From Candidatus Heimdallarchaeota archaeon AB_125 (lineage in GTDB: Archaea > Asgardarchaeota > Heimdallarchaeia > Heimdallarchaeales > Heimdallarchaeaceae), in NCBI GenBank assembly GCA_001940755.1, contig MEHH01000043.1, forward strand, positions 1 to 13,349: DNA of 13,349 bases. The letters are read 5' to 3'. The notes beneath the pieces were generated by a model, which was given only the letters and a program-made list of their open reading frames with translations, did not search any database and was not told the origin of the DNA. Below are positions 6,650-13,349 of the stretch, piece by piece. The position numbers were made by a program, and so were the translations under genes. The number at the start of each line of letters is the position of its first letter. The first letter of the stretch is position 1.

Positions 6650-7795
6650 CTTTATTAAGAATTTAACTAGAGTAATTATTTTGAAAATAATATAAGCGAC
6701 TACAAGATTTATCAGTATTAGATTAGTAAATTCAGAATACAGTGTAAACCATGCTGGCATATGCAGATAGATTGGTGTGACTGGTGCTGTTCCTGCAAGA
6801 AATCTTTGAACAGGAAAACTGAAAAATACAGTTAGTAGAAATGGAGCTAAATTAAGAATCAAATATGATCCTTCGAAGTTCATTCTGAAATAACCAGTTG
6901 TACCTTCTGATCGTCCATATGTTATGAACATCATTCCAATTCCTATAGCAAAACCAACTATCGGTAGTATATAAAACACGTTTAGCAATCTAACAGCCAT
7001 GAAACTGCCAGTTAGACTTTTAGCGAATATTATATTCATAAAGGCTGCATTATTGTCACCAAAGATTAAAACAGCTGTTGCTTGATCGAATATAGTACTT
7101 GAAAGTATAACAAATACTATTGGGCCAACAATTGCTAGGAAAATTATTATTTGTCCTACAATTTCACGAGTTTTCTTTTCAACATCTATCGCAAATCTTC
7201 TTCGTGACAGTACTATGAAAACTATCATGAATATAAAGGAGAAACCCGCAACTATTACGTCATATAATGGAAATGTTCCCATTAACTCACTATGTGCTAC
7301 ACCTATACCATTGTCCAGAAATGGTTGTTGCATTCCTTTCAAGCCAAGAAACATACTTGTTCCTGCACCTATGAAACCTTGTAAACCAAAAACAATACCA
7401 ATAATTAACAGAGATGTTCTTCCAGATATCTCTATTGTTGCAAAGAATCCTGAGAAAAATGCTGTAACTAAGTATATTATCACAACAGCCCAAAAACCGA
7501 AATCAAAAGTTCCAGTAGGATATGGGCTATACAATGAAAGGATTGCAGCTAATGCCAAGAATAAAGATGATACAACATTCTTTGCTAATGTGCTGAAAAT
7601 TAATATCACAGCAAGAGTAAATGTTATGGTTGTAGGTGTTATAAAGGATTGAATTGCAGGGATTTGAAGTATTCCGTACTTAGGAAGAACAAATTCAGTT
7701 ACTACTGCTAATCCTGCACCAATAAGTGTAGATAGTAAGGCCCTTAGGGTGAAAAATTGTCCTATGTGAAAGAATTTTATATTTTTCATAAACAT
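6641..7795 (-). CDS. Multi-spanning membrane protein, unknown function
   Basis: A protein of 384 residues that I do not recognise. It is hydrophobic throughout with about nine or ten transmembrane helices, near residues 14-37, 57-72, 74-91, 99-120, 128-152, 179-197, 212-236, 268-291, 308-325 and 357-378. The N terminus is short and basic and the C terminus is LVKFLIKKK, so both ends are probably cytosolic. A basic loop RRRFAIDVEKKTR (198-210) follows the sixth helix. No nucleotide-binding, catalytic or transporter signature is visible. Two in-frame starts lie close together, ATG at 7795 and at 7789; neither has a clear SD. It follows two small four-helix membrane protein genes on the same strand (84 bp after the nearer), so a shared membrane complex or transport role is possible. 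That is context only. Confidence 0.8.
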   Translation of the reverse strand: MFMKNIKFFHIGQFFTLRALLSTLIGAGLAVVTEFVLPKYGILQIPAIQSFITPTTITFTLAVILIFSTLAKNVVSSLFLALAAILSLYSPYPTGTFDFGFWAVVIIYLVTAFFSGFFATIEISGRTSLLIIGIVFGLQGFIGAGTSMFLGLKGMQQPFLDNGIGVAHSELMGTFPLYDVIVAGFSFIFMIVFIVLSRRRFAIDVEKKTREIVGQIIIFLAIVGPIVFVILSSTIFDQATAVLIFGDNNAAFMNIIFAKSLTGSFMAVRLLNVFYILPIVGFAIGIGMMFITYGRSEGTTGYFRMNFEGSYLILNLAPFLLTVFFSFPVQRFLAGTAPVTPIYLHMPAWFTLYSEFTNLILINLVVAYIIFKIITLVKFLIKKK

Positions 7796-7879
7796 CGTTC
7801 TCTCTTTTTTAATGTAAAGCTACTTACGAGGTATTAAGTATTATGGGAAAAAAAAGATTGTGTTGGTGTTAACGATAAA

Positions 7880-8254
7880 TTATTTTCTATCTCCAACCGA
7901 CATTAATGTCGTACCTATGTAGGAAACCAATCCTGAGGCAGCTGCGATTATGATTACCCAAATACCACCAATTACAGTGTTGAGTGCAGGATTACTACTT
8001 TGCCAAACTCCGAGAAAGACAGATAGTAGAATAAGAGCTGCTAACATAAAACCGGTTAGAGTCAGATATGCATTTTTCTCTTGTTCCTTGAAGGATGCTG
8101 AAACTGATCCCAAAGAGAAACCACCTAGTATCCCTATTGCAAGGTAAAACAGAAACCACCAATATCTGTCTGTTAGTTCAACGATTGAAATTATCACACC
8201 AAAAATTCCTACTGCTGTTAAAGCTCCACCTATGAATGCTGCTGGACGAGGCAT
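7880..8254 (-). CDS. Small four-helix membrane protein, unknown
   Basis: A protein of 124 residues, not recognised. Four predicted transmembrane helices lie near residues 7-25, 32-51, 62-84 and 93-114, with a charged loop KEQEK (56-60) between the second and third. The helices are rich in Gly and Ala. No catalytic or metal-binding motif is visible and there is no separate signal peptide. The ATG at 8254 has AGATGAT a few bases upstream, a weak SD match, and an A/T box further up at 8291-8300. It lies between the 145-residue and 384-residue membrane protein genes, all on the minus strand. A longer hydrophobic frame on the same strand without stops supports a real gene. Confidence 0.72.
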   Translation of the reverse strand: MPRPAAFIGGALTAVGIFGVIISIVELTDRYWWFLFYLAIGILGGFSLGSVSASFKEQEKNAYLTLTGFMLAALILLSVFLGVWQSSNPALNTVIGGIWVIIIAAASGLVSYIGTTLMSVGDRK

Positions 8255-8290
8255 AATATCATCTCTATTATTTCTAACACCTTGCTTTCT

Positions 8291-8300
8291 ATATTAATAT
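8291..8300 (-). promoter_or_regulatory. Possible TATA box for the four-helix membrane protein gene
   Basis: ATATTAATAT, the same on both strands, lies in the 53-bp gap about 41 bp before the ATG at 8254. A leader of roughly 15 nt would result. If functional, the 124-residue gene can be transcribed separately from the 145-residue gene. Confidence 0.35.
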
Positions 8301-8307
8301 TTCTAAA

Positions 8308-8745
8308 TTATGCGAAGAATACGAAGAAAGTTGGGATAATAAACAATAAATCAGTTATGATAAACATACCTAGCATAATTGTGGAAACATGCTGAATCTG
8401 TTTTCCTTGAGGTTTAACAATTTGAAAAATCACTCTTGCCGTCCATAGAATAGACATGATAATTAATACTAATTTGATGATTAGGGTATTAGTCCATAAC
8501 ATACTGGTAACAATTAAAGACAAACTTCCTAGTAGCAATAAAGAAAGAGCAAAGAAGAAGTTAGTTGCTTTAATCGCATTTTCCAGTTCTTTAGAAATAT
8601 TTGGCATGTAACTAAACCACCTGTATCTCCAAGGAACAATAAAATGCCAAACAGCGAAACTAATTGTGATTATACTCCCCACAAGAATTACTATTTTTAT
8701 CATCAGTTCTGTTATTACAGAAGGAAATATAAAATTGTTTTTCAA
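8308..8745 (-). CDS. Four-helix membrane protein, unknown
   Basis: A protein of 145 residues with four predicted transmembrane helices, near 13-35, 62-84, 88-110 and 119-143. Between the first two lies an aromatic-rich loop WHFIVPWRYRWFSYMP (33-48) and then ISKELENAIKATN (50-62). This recalls small bacterial membrane proteins with an HxxxPxxYxW-type segment after helix 1, but I cannot name the family and treat the likeness as weak. No enzyme motif is seen. A second in-frame ATG at 8703 (residue 15) would cut into helix 1, so the ATG at 8745 is preferred. A TATA-like box lies about 48 bp upstream. It appears to be the first gene of the three-gene membrane-protein block. Confidence 0.75.
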   Translation of the reverse strand: MKNNFIFPSVITELMIKIVILVGSIITISFAVWHFIVPWRYRWFSYMPNISKELENAIKATNFFFALSLLLLGSLSLIVTSMLWTNTLIIKLVLIIMSILWTARVIFQIVKPQGKQIQHVSTIMLGMFIITDLLFIIPTFFVFFA

Positions 8746-8787
8746 AGCAAAGAAACTTTTAATGTATTATTTGCGTAAGCTTGAAGT

Positions 8788-8797
8788 ATTATATAAG
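8788..8797 (-). promoter_or_regulatory. TATA-like box upstream of the membrane-protein block
   Basis: On the minus strand this reads CTTATATAAT, centred about 48 bp before the ATG at 8745, implying a leader near 22 nt. It lies in the 183-bp gap 8746-8928. That gap holds no credible ORF; it also contains a 7-bp inverted repeat (8825-8831 with 8848-8854, 16-nt loop) of unknown meaning. Confidence 0.45.
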
Positions 8798-8928
8798 AAG
8801 GGAATTTCTAATAAGGTAGGATAGTATCTCTAGACAAGACTATGAGCAGAGATATATTCTTCTAAAAAGGTGGAGTAAACAAGAAGGTAGTACTCTTTGC
8901 AATACTATGAAAATTAAGATTATATATC

Positions 8929-9810
8929 TTATTTCTTATTCTTTTTAACTTTAGATCTATCAAAAACAGTTGCTAAAGCTAAATCTAAATTCTTAATCAC
9001 ATGAAATATGCGTCCAAGCCTAACATACATTTTCCTTATAGTCTTGATGAATCTTTTTTGCTCTACTATTCCAATCTCATAGTAGAGGTATTGTTCCTTT
9101 TCCAGACCACTAATACAAATCTTACCAAGAGGATTAGCAATTGATAACCAACCGTTCCAATAGTGACCGCCTTCCTCCCCAAATCGATTCGCATTAATTA
9201 ACCAAGCATCATAACTTCGGGAAAGATAACCAGTTCCAAACCATCTATGATCTTTATCGTCTGCTAAACTATGAATAATCAAATCTAATTTACTTTTTCT
9301 CAAAGCTTTATTGACTTCTTTACTTTGAACATCATAACAAATGACGATTCCTGTCTTGATATCTTTAATTTGAGTGACAGTTACAGGATGTTCCCCTGGA
9401 GCAAAAAATGATTCTCTCATTTTCCTTTTACGATGTACTGCAGTAATTTTTCCTAAAGGATCTATCAATATTTGAGAATTGTAAAAAACATCTTGGTCTT
9501 TTTCATTGATTCCAAAGCTAAGGTATACATTATTTTTTGAAGCAAGTTCAGACATTACTTCTGTTGTTTTTCCAGGTACAGACTCAGAGATTTTGTGATG
9601 ATACTCTGCTGTTGTCTTGAAATTAAAGAACCAACCATGAATTGTTTCTCCAAATACAATTAGTTCAACATCTGGGTGATTTTGTTTGATCTCTTCTATG
9701 AAATTGGTCATTCTTTGTAAATTCTTCTCTGGATCTTCATCAACAATCATTGCAGTTGTTGCTATTTTGAGATGTTTGGTAGCATTGGAAATATTGTAAA
9801 GCTGTTTCAT
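8929..9810 (-). CDS. Nitrilase-superfamily carbon-nitrogen hydrolase
   Basis: A protein of 293 residues from the ATG at 9810. The nitrilase fold's Glu-Lys-Cys triad is visible as Glu55 in FGET, Lys128 in HRKRKM and Cys158 in GIVICYD. A further conserved-type Glu lies in FFAPGEH. Family members hydrolyse amides or nitriles or transfer acyl groups through a cysteine thioester. The sequence resembles the general amidase/carbamoylase-like branch, but the substrate is not identifiable. After the usual domain comes a basic C-terminal tail of about 45 residues ending KVKKNKK. The frame extends upstream to a GTG at 9819, but the ATG at 9810 is preceded by GTGAT at a good distance for a Shine-Dalgarno site and is preferred. 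There is no signal peptide, so it is cytosolic. It lies 64 bp after the ABC exporter pair and has its own likely TATA box. Confidence 0.88.
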   Translation of the reverse strand: MKQLYNISNATKHLKIATTAMIVDEDPEKNLQRMTNFIEEIKQNHPDVELIVFGETIHGWFFNFKTTAEYHHKISESVPGKTTEVMSELASKNNVYLSFGINEKDQDVFYNSQILIDPLGKITAVHRKRKMRESFFAPGEHPVTVTQIKDIKTGIVICYDVQSKEVNKALRKSKLDLIIHSLADDKDHRWFGTGYLSRSYDAWLINANRFGEEGGHYWNGWLSIANPLGKICISGLEKEQYLYYEIGIVEQKRFIKTIRKMYVRLGRIFHVIKNLDLALATVFDRSKVKKNKK

Positions 9811-9814
9811 TGGA

Positions 9815-9819
9815 ATCAC
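9815..9819 (-). promoter_or_regulatory. Shine-Dalgarno site deciding the nitrilase start
   Basis: GTGAT on the minus strand, 4 nt before the ATG at 9810, matches the core of the archaeal anti-SD complement. Its GTG could itself be read as a start three codons earlier. Ribosome-binding logic favours the ATG. Confidence 0.5.
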
Positions 9820-9857
9820 TTGCGAAAATTCATGTTAGGAAACTAATAAGCATTATC

Positions 9858-9864
9858 TAATATA
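9858..9864 (-). promoter_or_regulatory. TATA-like box of the nitrilase gene
   Basis: On the minus strand this reads TATATTA, centred about 51 bp before the ATG at 9810. Transcription would begin near 9835, leaving a leader of about 25 nt that contains the GTGAT site. The gene can thus be expressed separately from the ABC operon. Confidence 0.45.
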
Positions 9865-9874
9865 CAAAGAGAAC

Positions 9875-11755
9875 TCAATCAGTAAAAACTTCACTTATTT
9901 CGGAAATCCATTCAGCTGATTGATGTTTGAAGTAAGTATCATAGAGTTCTGAATAAAGACCTTTCTTCTCCATTAAAGTATCATGATTGCCTTCCTCAGC
10001 AATTTCTCCTTGATCAAGAACAATAATCCTATCAGAATTTTTTATAGTAGTAAGACGATGAGCAATAACTATTGAAGTTCTATCAGCAAGAAGTTTATCT
10101 AATGCTTCTTGTATCTTCCATTCAGTATAAGCATCTACAGCTGCGGTTGCTTCATCAAGAATCAATATCTTTGGATCTGTTAGTAGTGTTCTAGCAAACG
10201 AGACCATTTGACGTTGTCCTGCAGATAATCCTTTCCCTCTTTCTCCTAACTCAGTTTCCAATCCATCAGGTAAAGCGTCAATGAATTCTTGAGCTGCTAC
10301 AACATCTATAACTTTCTGTACATCAGATAAACTAGCATCAGGTTTACCATATCGAATATTATCCAACACTGTACCACTGAATAGAAAAACATCTTGAGAT
10401 ACTAGACCTATTTGTGATCTAAGAGAATGTAAATCATACTCTCTTATATCTACCTTATCAATCTTAATCGAACCTTGACTGATATCGTAAAATCTCATTA
10501 ATAGAGAAGCAATAGTAGTTTTACCTGCACCAGTATGACCTACGACTGCGATTGATTCACCTGATTGAATGTTCAGATTGATATCCTTCAGTACAAGTTC
10601 TCCCTGTACATATTGATGGTGAACATTTTCAAAACCAATCTGTCCTTGCAGTTCTCTCATTATTGGATTATCTGGATTAGTAATTTCTTTCTCAGCATCG
10701 ACAATACTGAATACTCTTTCCATGGCAGCAAACCCACTTTGAATAACTGAAAACTGTGATGCAACACGCATAAGAGGATACAGGAATCTATTCAGAAGTA
10801 AGAGAAATAGTAGTATAATAGATGAAGATGCTAAATCACCAAAAATTAACCAACTTCCATAGAGAGTGATACCGAACACACCAACTGTACTTATACCATC
10901 CATAAGAGGCCAGATACCCATTACTGCAAAGGCTCTTTTCTTTGCATGGAAGAAAGTTGCTTGGTTTATTACTTTGAATTCCTCTCTTGACTTTTCTTCT
11001 CTTCCAAATGCTTTAGATACTGCTATACCAGAAACACTCTCCTGGAATGAAGCATTTACTTCTCCAATAGCTGCTCTCCATTTTCCTGTAGTCATTCTAG
11101 TTATCCTTCTAAATAGAATAGCTACAAGAAAAACAAATGGTGCCATTCCAAGTGTGATAAATGTTAACCTCCAGTTAATAACAAACATCCATATTAGAAC
11201 TGCAACCATTACAAAAGCGTTAGAAATAAATTGTGAAACAACATTGATCATCTCACTTAGTTCTTGAGAATCGTTAGTTATTCTACTCATAATTTGACCT
11301 GTTGATTGCGTATCAAAGTAATTCAGATCATGTTCCTGTAAACTTTCATAAGTATCCATTTGAATTCGTTTTATTATCTTCTGGGAAACTATTGTGACTA
11401 GAATATTCAATAAAACCATTGCTAGCCATAAAAACAAGTTCAAAGCAACATATCCAAGAGCATATGGAAGAACAGCTTTCCAGACATTGATTTGAAATTT
11501 CCATAGGTAGACTGTTGATGGTATTATTTCTACAGATTGTGGAAATGGATTAGTTCTATTTGCAAGAATATCAAATCCATTCTGGACCATAGAAGGTGGG
11601 AGAATGGTTACAACAGCTGTTGCTACTATACCAACAATAATTGCAATAAGTTGAAGTTTATACTTCTTTAAGTATATCCAGAATCTCCCAAGGAGTTCTT
11701 TATCTGAATATTGTCTGTCATAAGTTTTTTTGAATTCTTCTTCTTCTTCAGACAT
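9875..11755 (-). CDS. ABC exporter half-transporter (catalytically canonical Walker B)
   Basis: A protein of 626 residues from the ATG at 11755: a six-helix exporter-type transmembrane domain (about 30-345) fused to a nucleotide-binding domain (about 375-605). NBD motifs are Walker A GHTGAGKTT (406-414), Q-loop SQDVF (Gln454), signature LSAGQ (510-514), Walker B ILILDEAT with catalytic Glu535, and the H-loop IAHRL (His566). The signature departs from LSGGQ at its third residue. The partner gene has Asp in place of Glu in Walker B. Together they fit a TM287/288-type heterodimer: a working ATP site from this protein's Walker motifs plus the partner's LSGGQ, and a degenerate site from the other halves. 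The exported substrate (drug, lipid or peptide) is unknown. The N terminus is acidic (SEEEEEF). A GTG at 11764 is rejected as the start because a strong SD precedes the ATG. Confidence 0.93.
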   Translation of the reverse strand: MSEEEEEFKKTYDRQYSDKELLGRFWIYLKKYKLQLIAIIVGIVATAVVTILPPSMVQNGFDILANRTNPFPQSVEIIPSTVYLWKFQINVWKAVLPYALGYVALNLFLWLAMVLLNILVTIVSQKIIKRIQMDTYESLQEHDLNYFDTQSTGQIMSRITNDSQELSEMINVVSQFISNAFVMVAVLIWMFVINWRLTFITLGMAPFVFLVAILFRRITRMTTGKWRAAIGEVNASFQESVSGIAVSKAFGREEKSREEFKVINQATFFHAKKRAFAVMGIWPLMDGISTVGVFGITLYGSWLIFGDLASSSIILLFLLLLNRFLYPLMRVASQFSVIQSGFAAMERVFSIVDAEKEITNPDNPIMRELQGQIGFENVHHQYVQGELVLKDINLNIQSGESIAVVGHTGAGKTTIASLLMRFYDISQGSIKIDKVDIREYDLHSLRSQIGLVSQDVFLFSGTVLDNIRYGKPDASLSDVQKVIDVVAAQEFIDALPDGLETELGERGKGLSAGQRQMVSFARTLLTDPKILILDEATAAVDAYTEWKIQEALDKLLADRTSIVIAHRLTTIKNSDRIIVLDQGEIAEEGNHDTLMEKKGLYSELYDTYFKHQSAEWISEISEVFTD

Positions 11756-11756
11756 G

Positions 11757-13349
11757 TTAATCACCCTCCATTGCTATCATTGGTGGAAGCTCAGAAAATC
11801 TTTCAAATAATCTTCTGTAATCAATATTTCTAAGGATTAAATCCTCATGAGCACCACTATCTCTGAGATGTCCATCTTTCAAAACGATAATAACATCAGC
11901 ATTTTTTATGGTTGCTAATCTATGTGTAATAATGAAAGTAGTACGATTCTTTAATACATTCGCAATTGCTGTTTGAATTTTTCTTTCTGTTTCAGCATCA
12001 ATGGCAGAACTAGCATCGTCAAGTATTAAGATGGATGGATCTACTAAGAGAGCTCTGGCAATTGCTATTCTTTGTTTCTGACCACCAGAAAGGGTTATTC
12101 CGCGCTCTCCTACCGTTGTCGAATACCCTTTGTCAAAACTCATAATGAATTCATGTGCTTGAGCTAACTTAGAAACCTGCAAAATTTCTTCTTCAGTTGC
12201 ATCTGGTTTTCCATAAGCAATATTGTCTCTAATTGATTTACTAAATAGAAATACTTCTTGTTCAATTACACCAATATGGCCTCTAAGGTGAGATATACGC
12301 ATATCTCTAATATTTACATCATCAATGAAGATATTACCATTTGTAGGATCATAAAGACGCATGAGCAGTTTGATTAAAGTAGATTTTCCTGATCCTGGAT
12401 TGCCAATTATAGCTACTGTAGACCCACCTGGAACTTCTAGATTGATTTTATTTAGTGCATTGTTCCTACTACTCTTACCGTTATAGGAAAAAGAAACACC
12501 TTCAAATCTTATTTCTCCTTGACATGATTGACAATCTTTCGGAGTGGAAGATTCCTCAAGTTTGATTTTCATTTCCATCATCTCATAAACTCTCTTTGCA
12601 GCTGCCATGCCGATCTGGAATTGAGTAATTGCCCACCCAAACTGCCATGTTGGCATAGTAAGAGTCATCATGAGAAAAACGTAAGTAATCAATTCTCCAA
12701 TTCCTAAACTTCCATTTATTACTTCATAAGATCCCCAAACGAAACTTAGAGTTATTACTAGGAGAGTTATAACAACTGCATAATATTTGGCACTGATGAT
12801 TCCTCTTTGAGTATTAATCTCTCTCAGTTTATCTGTTTCTTTGTCGAACTCTTCAATTTCTTTCTGTTCCTTAACAAAAGCTCTGATTACTCTAATACCT
12901 GTAACACTTTCCTGTAATCTAGCATTCAATAAACTATTTTGCTCCATTTGAGCTTTTGAAATAGGACGTAATTTTTTATTATAATCTCTGAGTGTTACTA
13001 TATAGAAATGTAGAGCCATTACAAGTAATAATGTTAATTTGGGACTAATCCAGATCATTAGTGAAACTGAAAAAATTAGCGTAAATGTTCCTTCAAAAAG
13101 AAATTTTATTCCATGTGATATGAAAATATTCATTTGTCTTGTATCGTATGTAGCTCTTTCCATCACATCTCCTATTCTAACTCGATCATGAAATTCCTGA
13201 CTTTTTTCAAGCATTCCTTTATAGAATTCTTCAGTTACATTTTTTGTGATTTTGTTAGCTAATACTTCATTTACATAACTTTGGATGAAATCAGCAGCAG
13301 CTCTGATTATCCCCGCTCCTGCAATAAATAATGCTGTACTTACTATTAC
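11757..13349 (-). CDS. ABC exporter half-transporter with degenerate Walker B (5' end missing)
   Basis: The frame is open from the right edge to the TAA at 11759-11757, at least 530 residues. The sequence upstream of the internal ATG at 13214 still reads as exporter transmembrane domain (AGAGIIRAAADFIQSYVNEV and on), so the true start is outside the window. The NBD shows Walker A GNPGSGKST (316-324 of the visible part), Q-loop EQEVF, a canonical LSGGQ and the H-loop ITHRL. Walker B is LILDDASS, with Asp (codon 12015-12017) replacing the catalytic Glu, so this protein's own ATP site should turn over poorly. The linker between the two domains carries a CQSC motif (codons near 12531 and 12522), unusual for this family. 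The next gene starts one nucleotide after this stop. The pair almost certainly forms a heterodimeric exporter in the cytoplasmic membrane. Confidence 0.92.
   Translation of the reverse strand, partial: VIVSTALFIAGAGIIRAAADFIQSYVNEVLANKITKNVTEEFYKGMLEKSQEFHDRVRIGDVMERATYDTRQMNIFISHGIKFLFEGTFTLIFSVSLMIWISPKLTLLLVMALHFYIVTLRDYNKKLRPISKAQMEQNSLLNARLQESVTGIRVIRAFVKEQKEIEEFDKETDKLREINTQRGIISAKYYAVVITLLVITLSFVWGSYEVINGSLGIGELITYVFLMMTLTMPTWQFGWAITQFQIGMAAAKRVYEMMEMKIKLEESSTPKDCQSCQGEIRFEGVSFSYNGKSSRNNALNKINLEVPGGSTVAIIGNPGSGKSTLIKLLMRLYDPTNGNIFIDDVNIRDMRISHLRGHIGVIEQEVFLFSKSIRDNIAYGKPDATEEEILQVSKLAQAHEFIMSFDKGYSTTVGERGITLSGGQKQRIAIARALLVDPSILILDDASSAIDAETERKIQTAIANVLKNRTTFIITHRLATIKNADVIIVLKDGHLRDSGAHEDLILRNIDYRRLFERFSELPPMIAMEGD
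11760..11769 (-). promoter_or_regulatory. Strong Shine-Dalgarno site inside the ABC operon
   Basis: GGAGGGTGAT on the minus strand lies inside the last codons of the upstream ABC gene and ends 4 nt before the ATG at 11755. It is the best SD in the window. It fixes the downstream start, rejects the overlapping GTG at 11764 and implies translational coupling. Confidence 0.75.

Noticed and set aside
7215..7652. 145-codon open frame on the plus strand
   Set aside because: It lies wholly opposite the membrane-protein gene, has a composition typical of an antisense shadow and has no start signal.
10866..11267. 133-codon open frame on the plus strand
   Set aside because: It is antisense to the transmembrane domain of the ABC gene and shows no family features.
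11764..11764. GTG start giving an 8-bp overlap of the two ABC genes
   Set aside because: The GTG lies inside the Shine-Dalgarno sequence GGAGGGTGAT that serves the ATG at 11755.
13214..13214. Internal ATG as the true start of the upstream ABC gene
   Set aside because: Forty-five further in-frame codons up to the window edge read as exporter transmembrane domain, so the gene is cut by the edge.

Overview
The window is AT-rich archaeal DNA, most likely from an Asgard-group (Heimdallarchaeota-like) genome, though no rRNA is present to prove it. The archaeal signs are A/T-rich TATA-like boxes roughly 25-50 bp before start codons (several consistent with leaderless or near-leaderless mRNAs), Shine-Dalgarno sites of the GGTGAT type inside operons, a CofE-family gamma-glutamyl ligase, and an archaeal-style AAA+ ATPase with a C-terminal winged helix. 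The Asgard suggestion rests mainly on a JAMM protease whose active-site segment closely follows eukaryotic Rpn11/CSN5.

Layout. Positions 1-268 (minus) hold the 5' part of a gene for a very acidic protein built on perfect 36-bp tandem repeats; it runs off the left edge. A divergent promoter region separates it from four plus-strand genes: an APH/choline-kinase-like phosphotransferase (485-1531), a C-terminally membrane-anchored Rpn11-like JAMM protein (1578-2417), a CofE-family ligase (2486-3274) and a dihydropteroate synthase (3287-4159). A GHMP-family sugar kinase (4156-5232, minus) converges on the last of these with overlapping stop codons. A plus-strand AAA+ ATPase with a winged helix follows (5342-6613). 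A hairpin terminator separates it from a long minus-strand block: three multi-spanning membrane proteins of unknown function (6641-8745), a nitrilase-superfamily amidohydrolase (8929-9810) and two ABC exporter half-transporters (9875-11755 and 11757 to the right edge).

How the genes fit together. The CofE-like and DHPS genes form a tight pair and probably serve folate or pterin cofactor synthesis, with the ligase adding glutamates to the pterin product. The two ABC genes are one nucleotide apart and form an asymmetric heterodimeric exporter with one degenerate ATP site. The kinase and JAMM genes are neighbours on one strand, but no ubiquitin, E1 or E2 gene is visible, so the protease's substrate is unknown. 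The three membrane proteins have no recognised function. No tRNA, rRNA, insertion sequence or CRISPR array was seen. No gene-free stretch exceeds 300 bases; the longest are 269-484 and 8746-8928.
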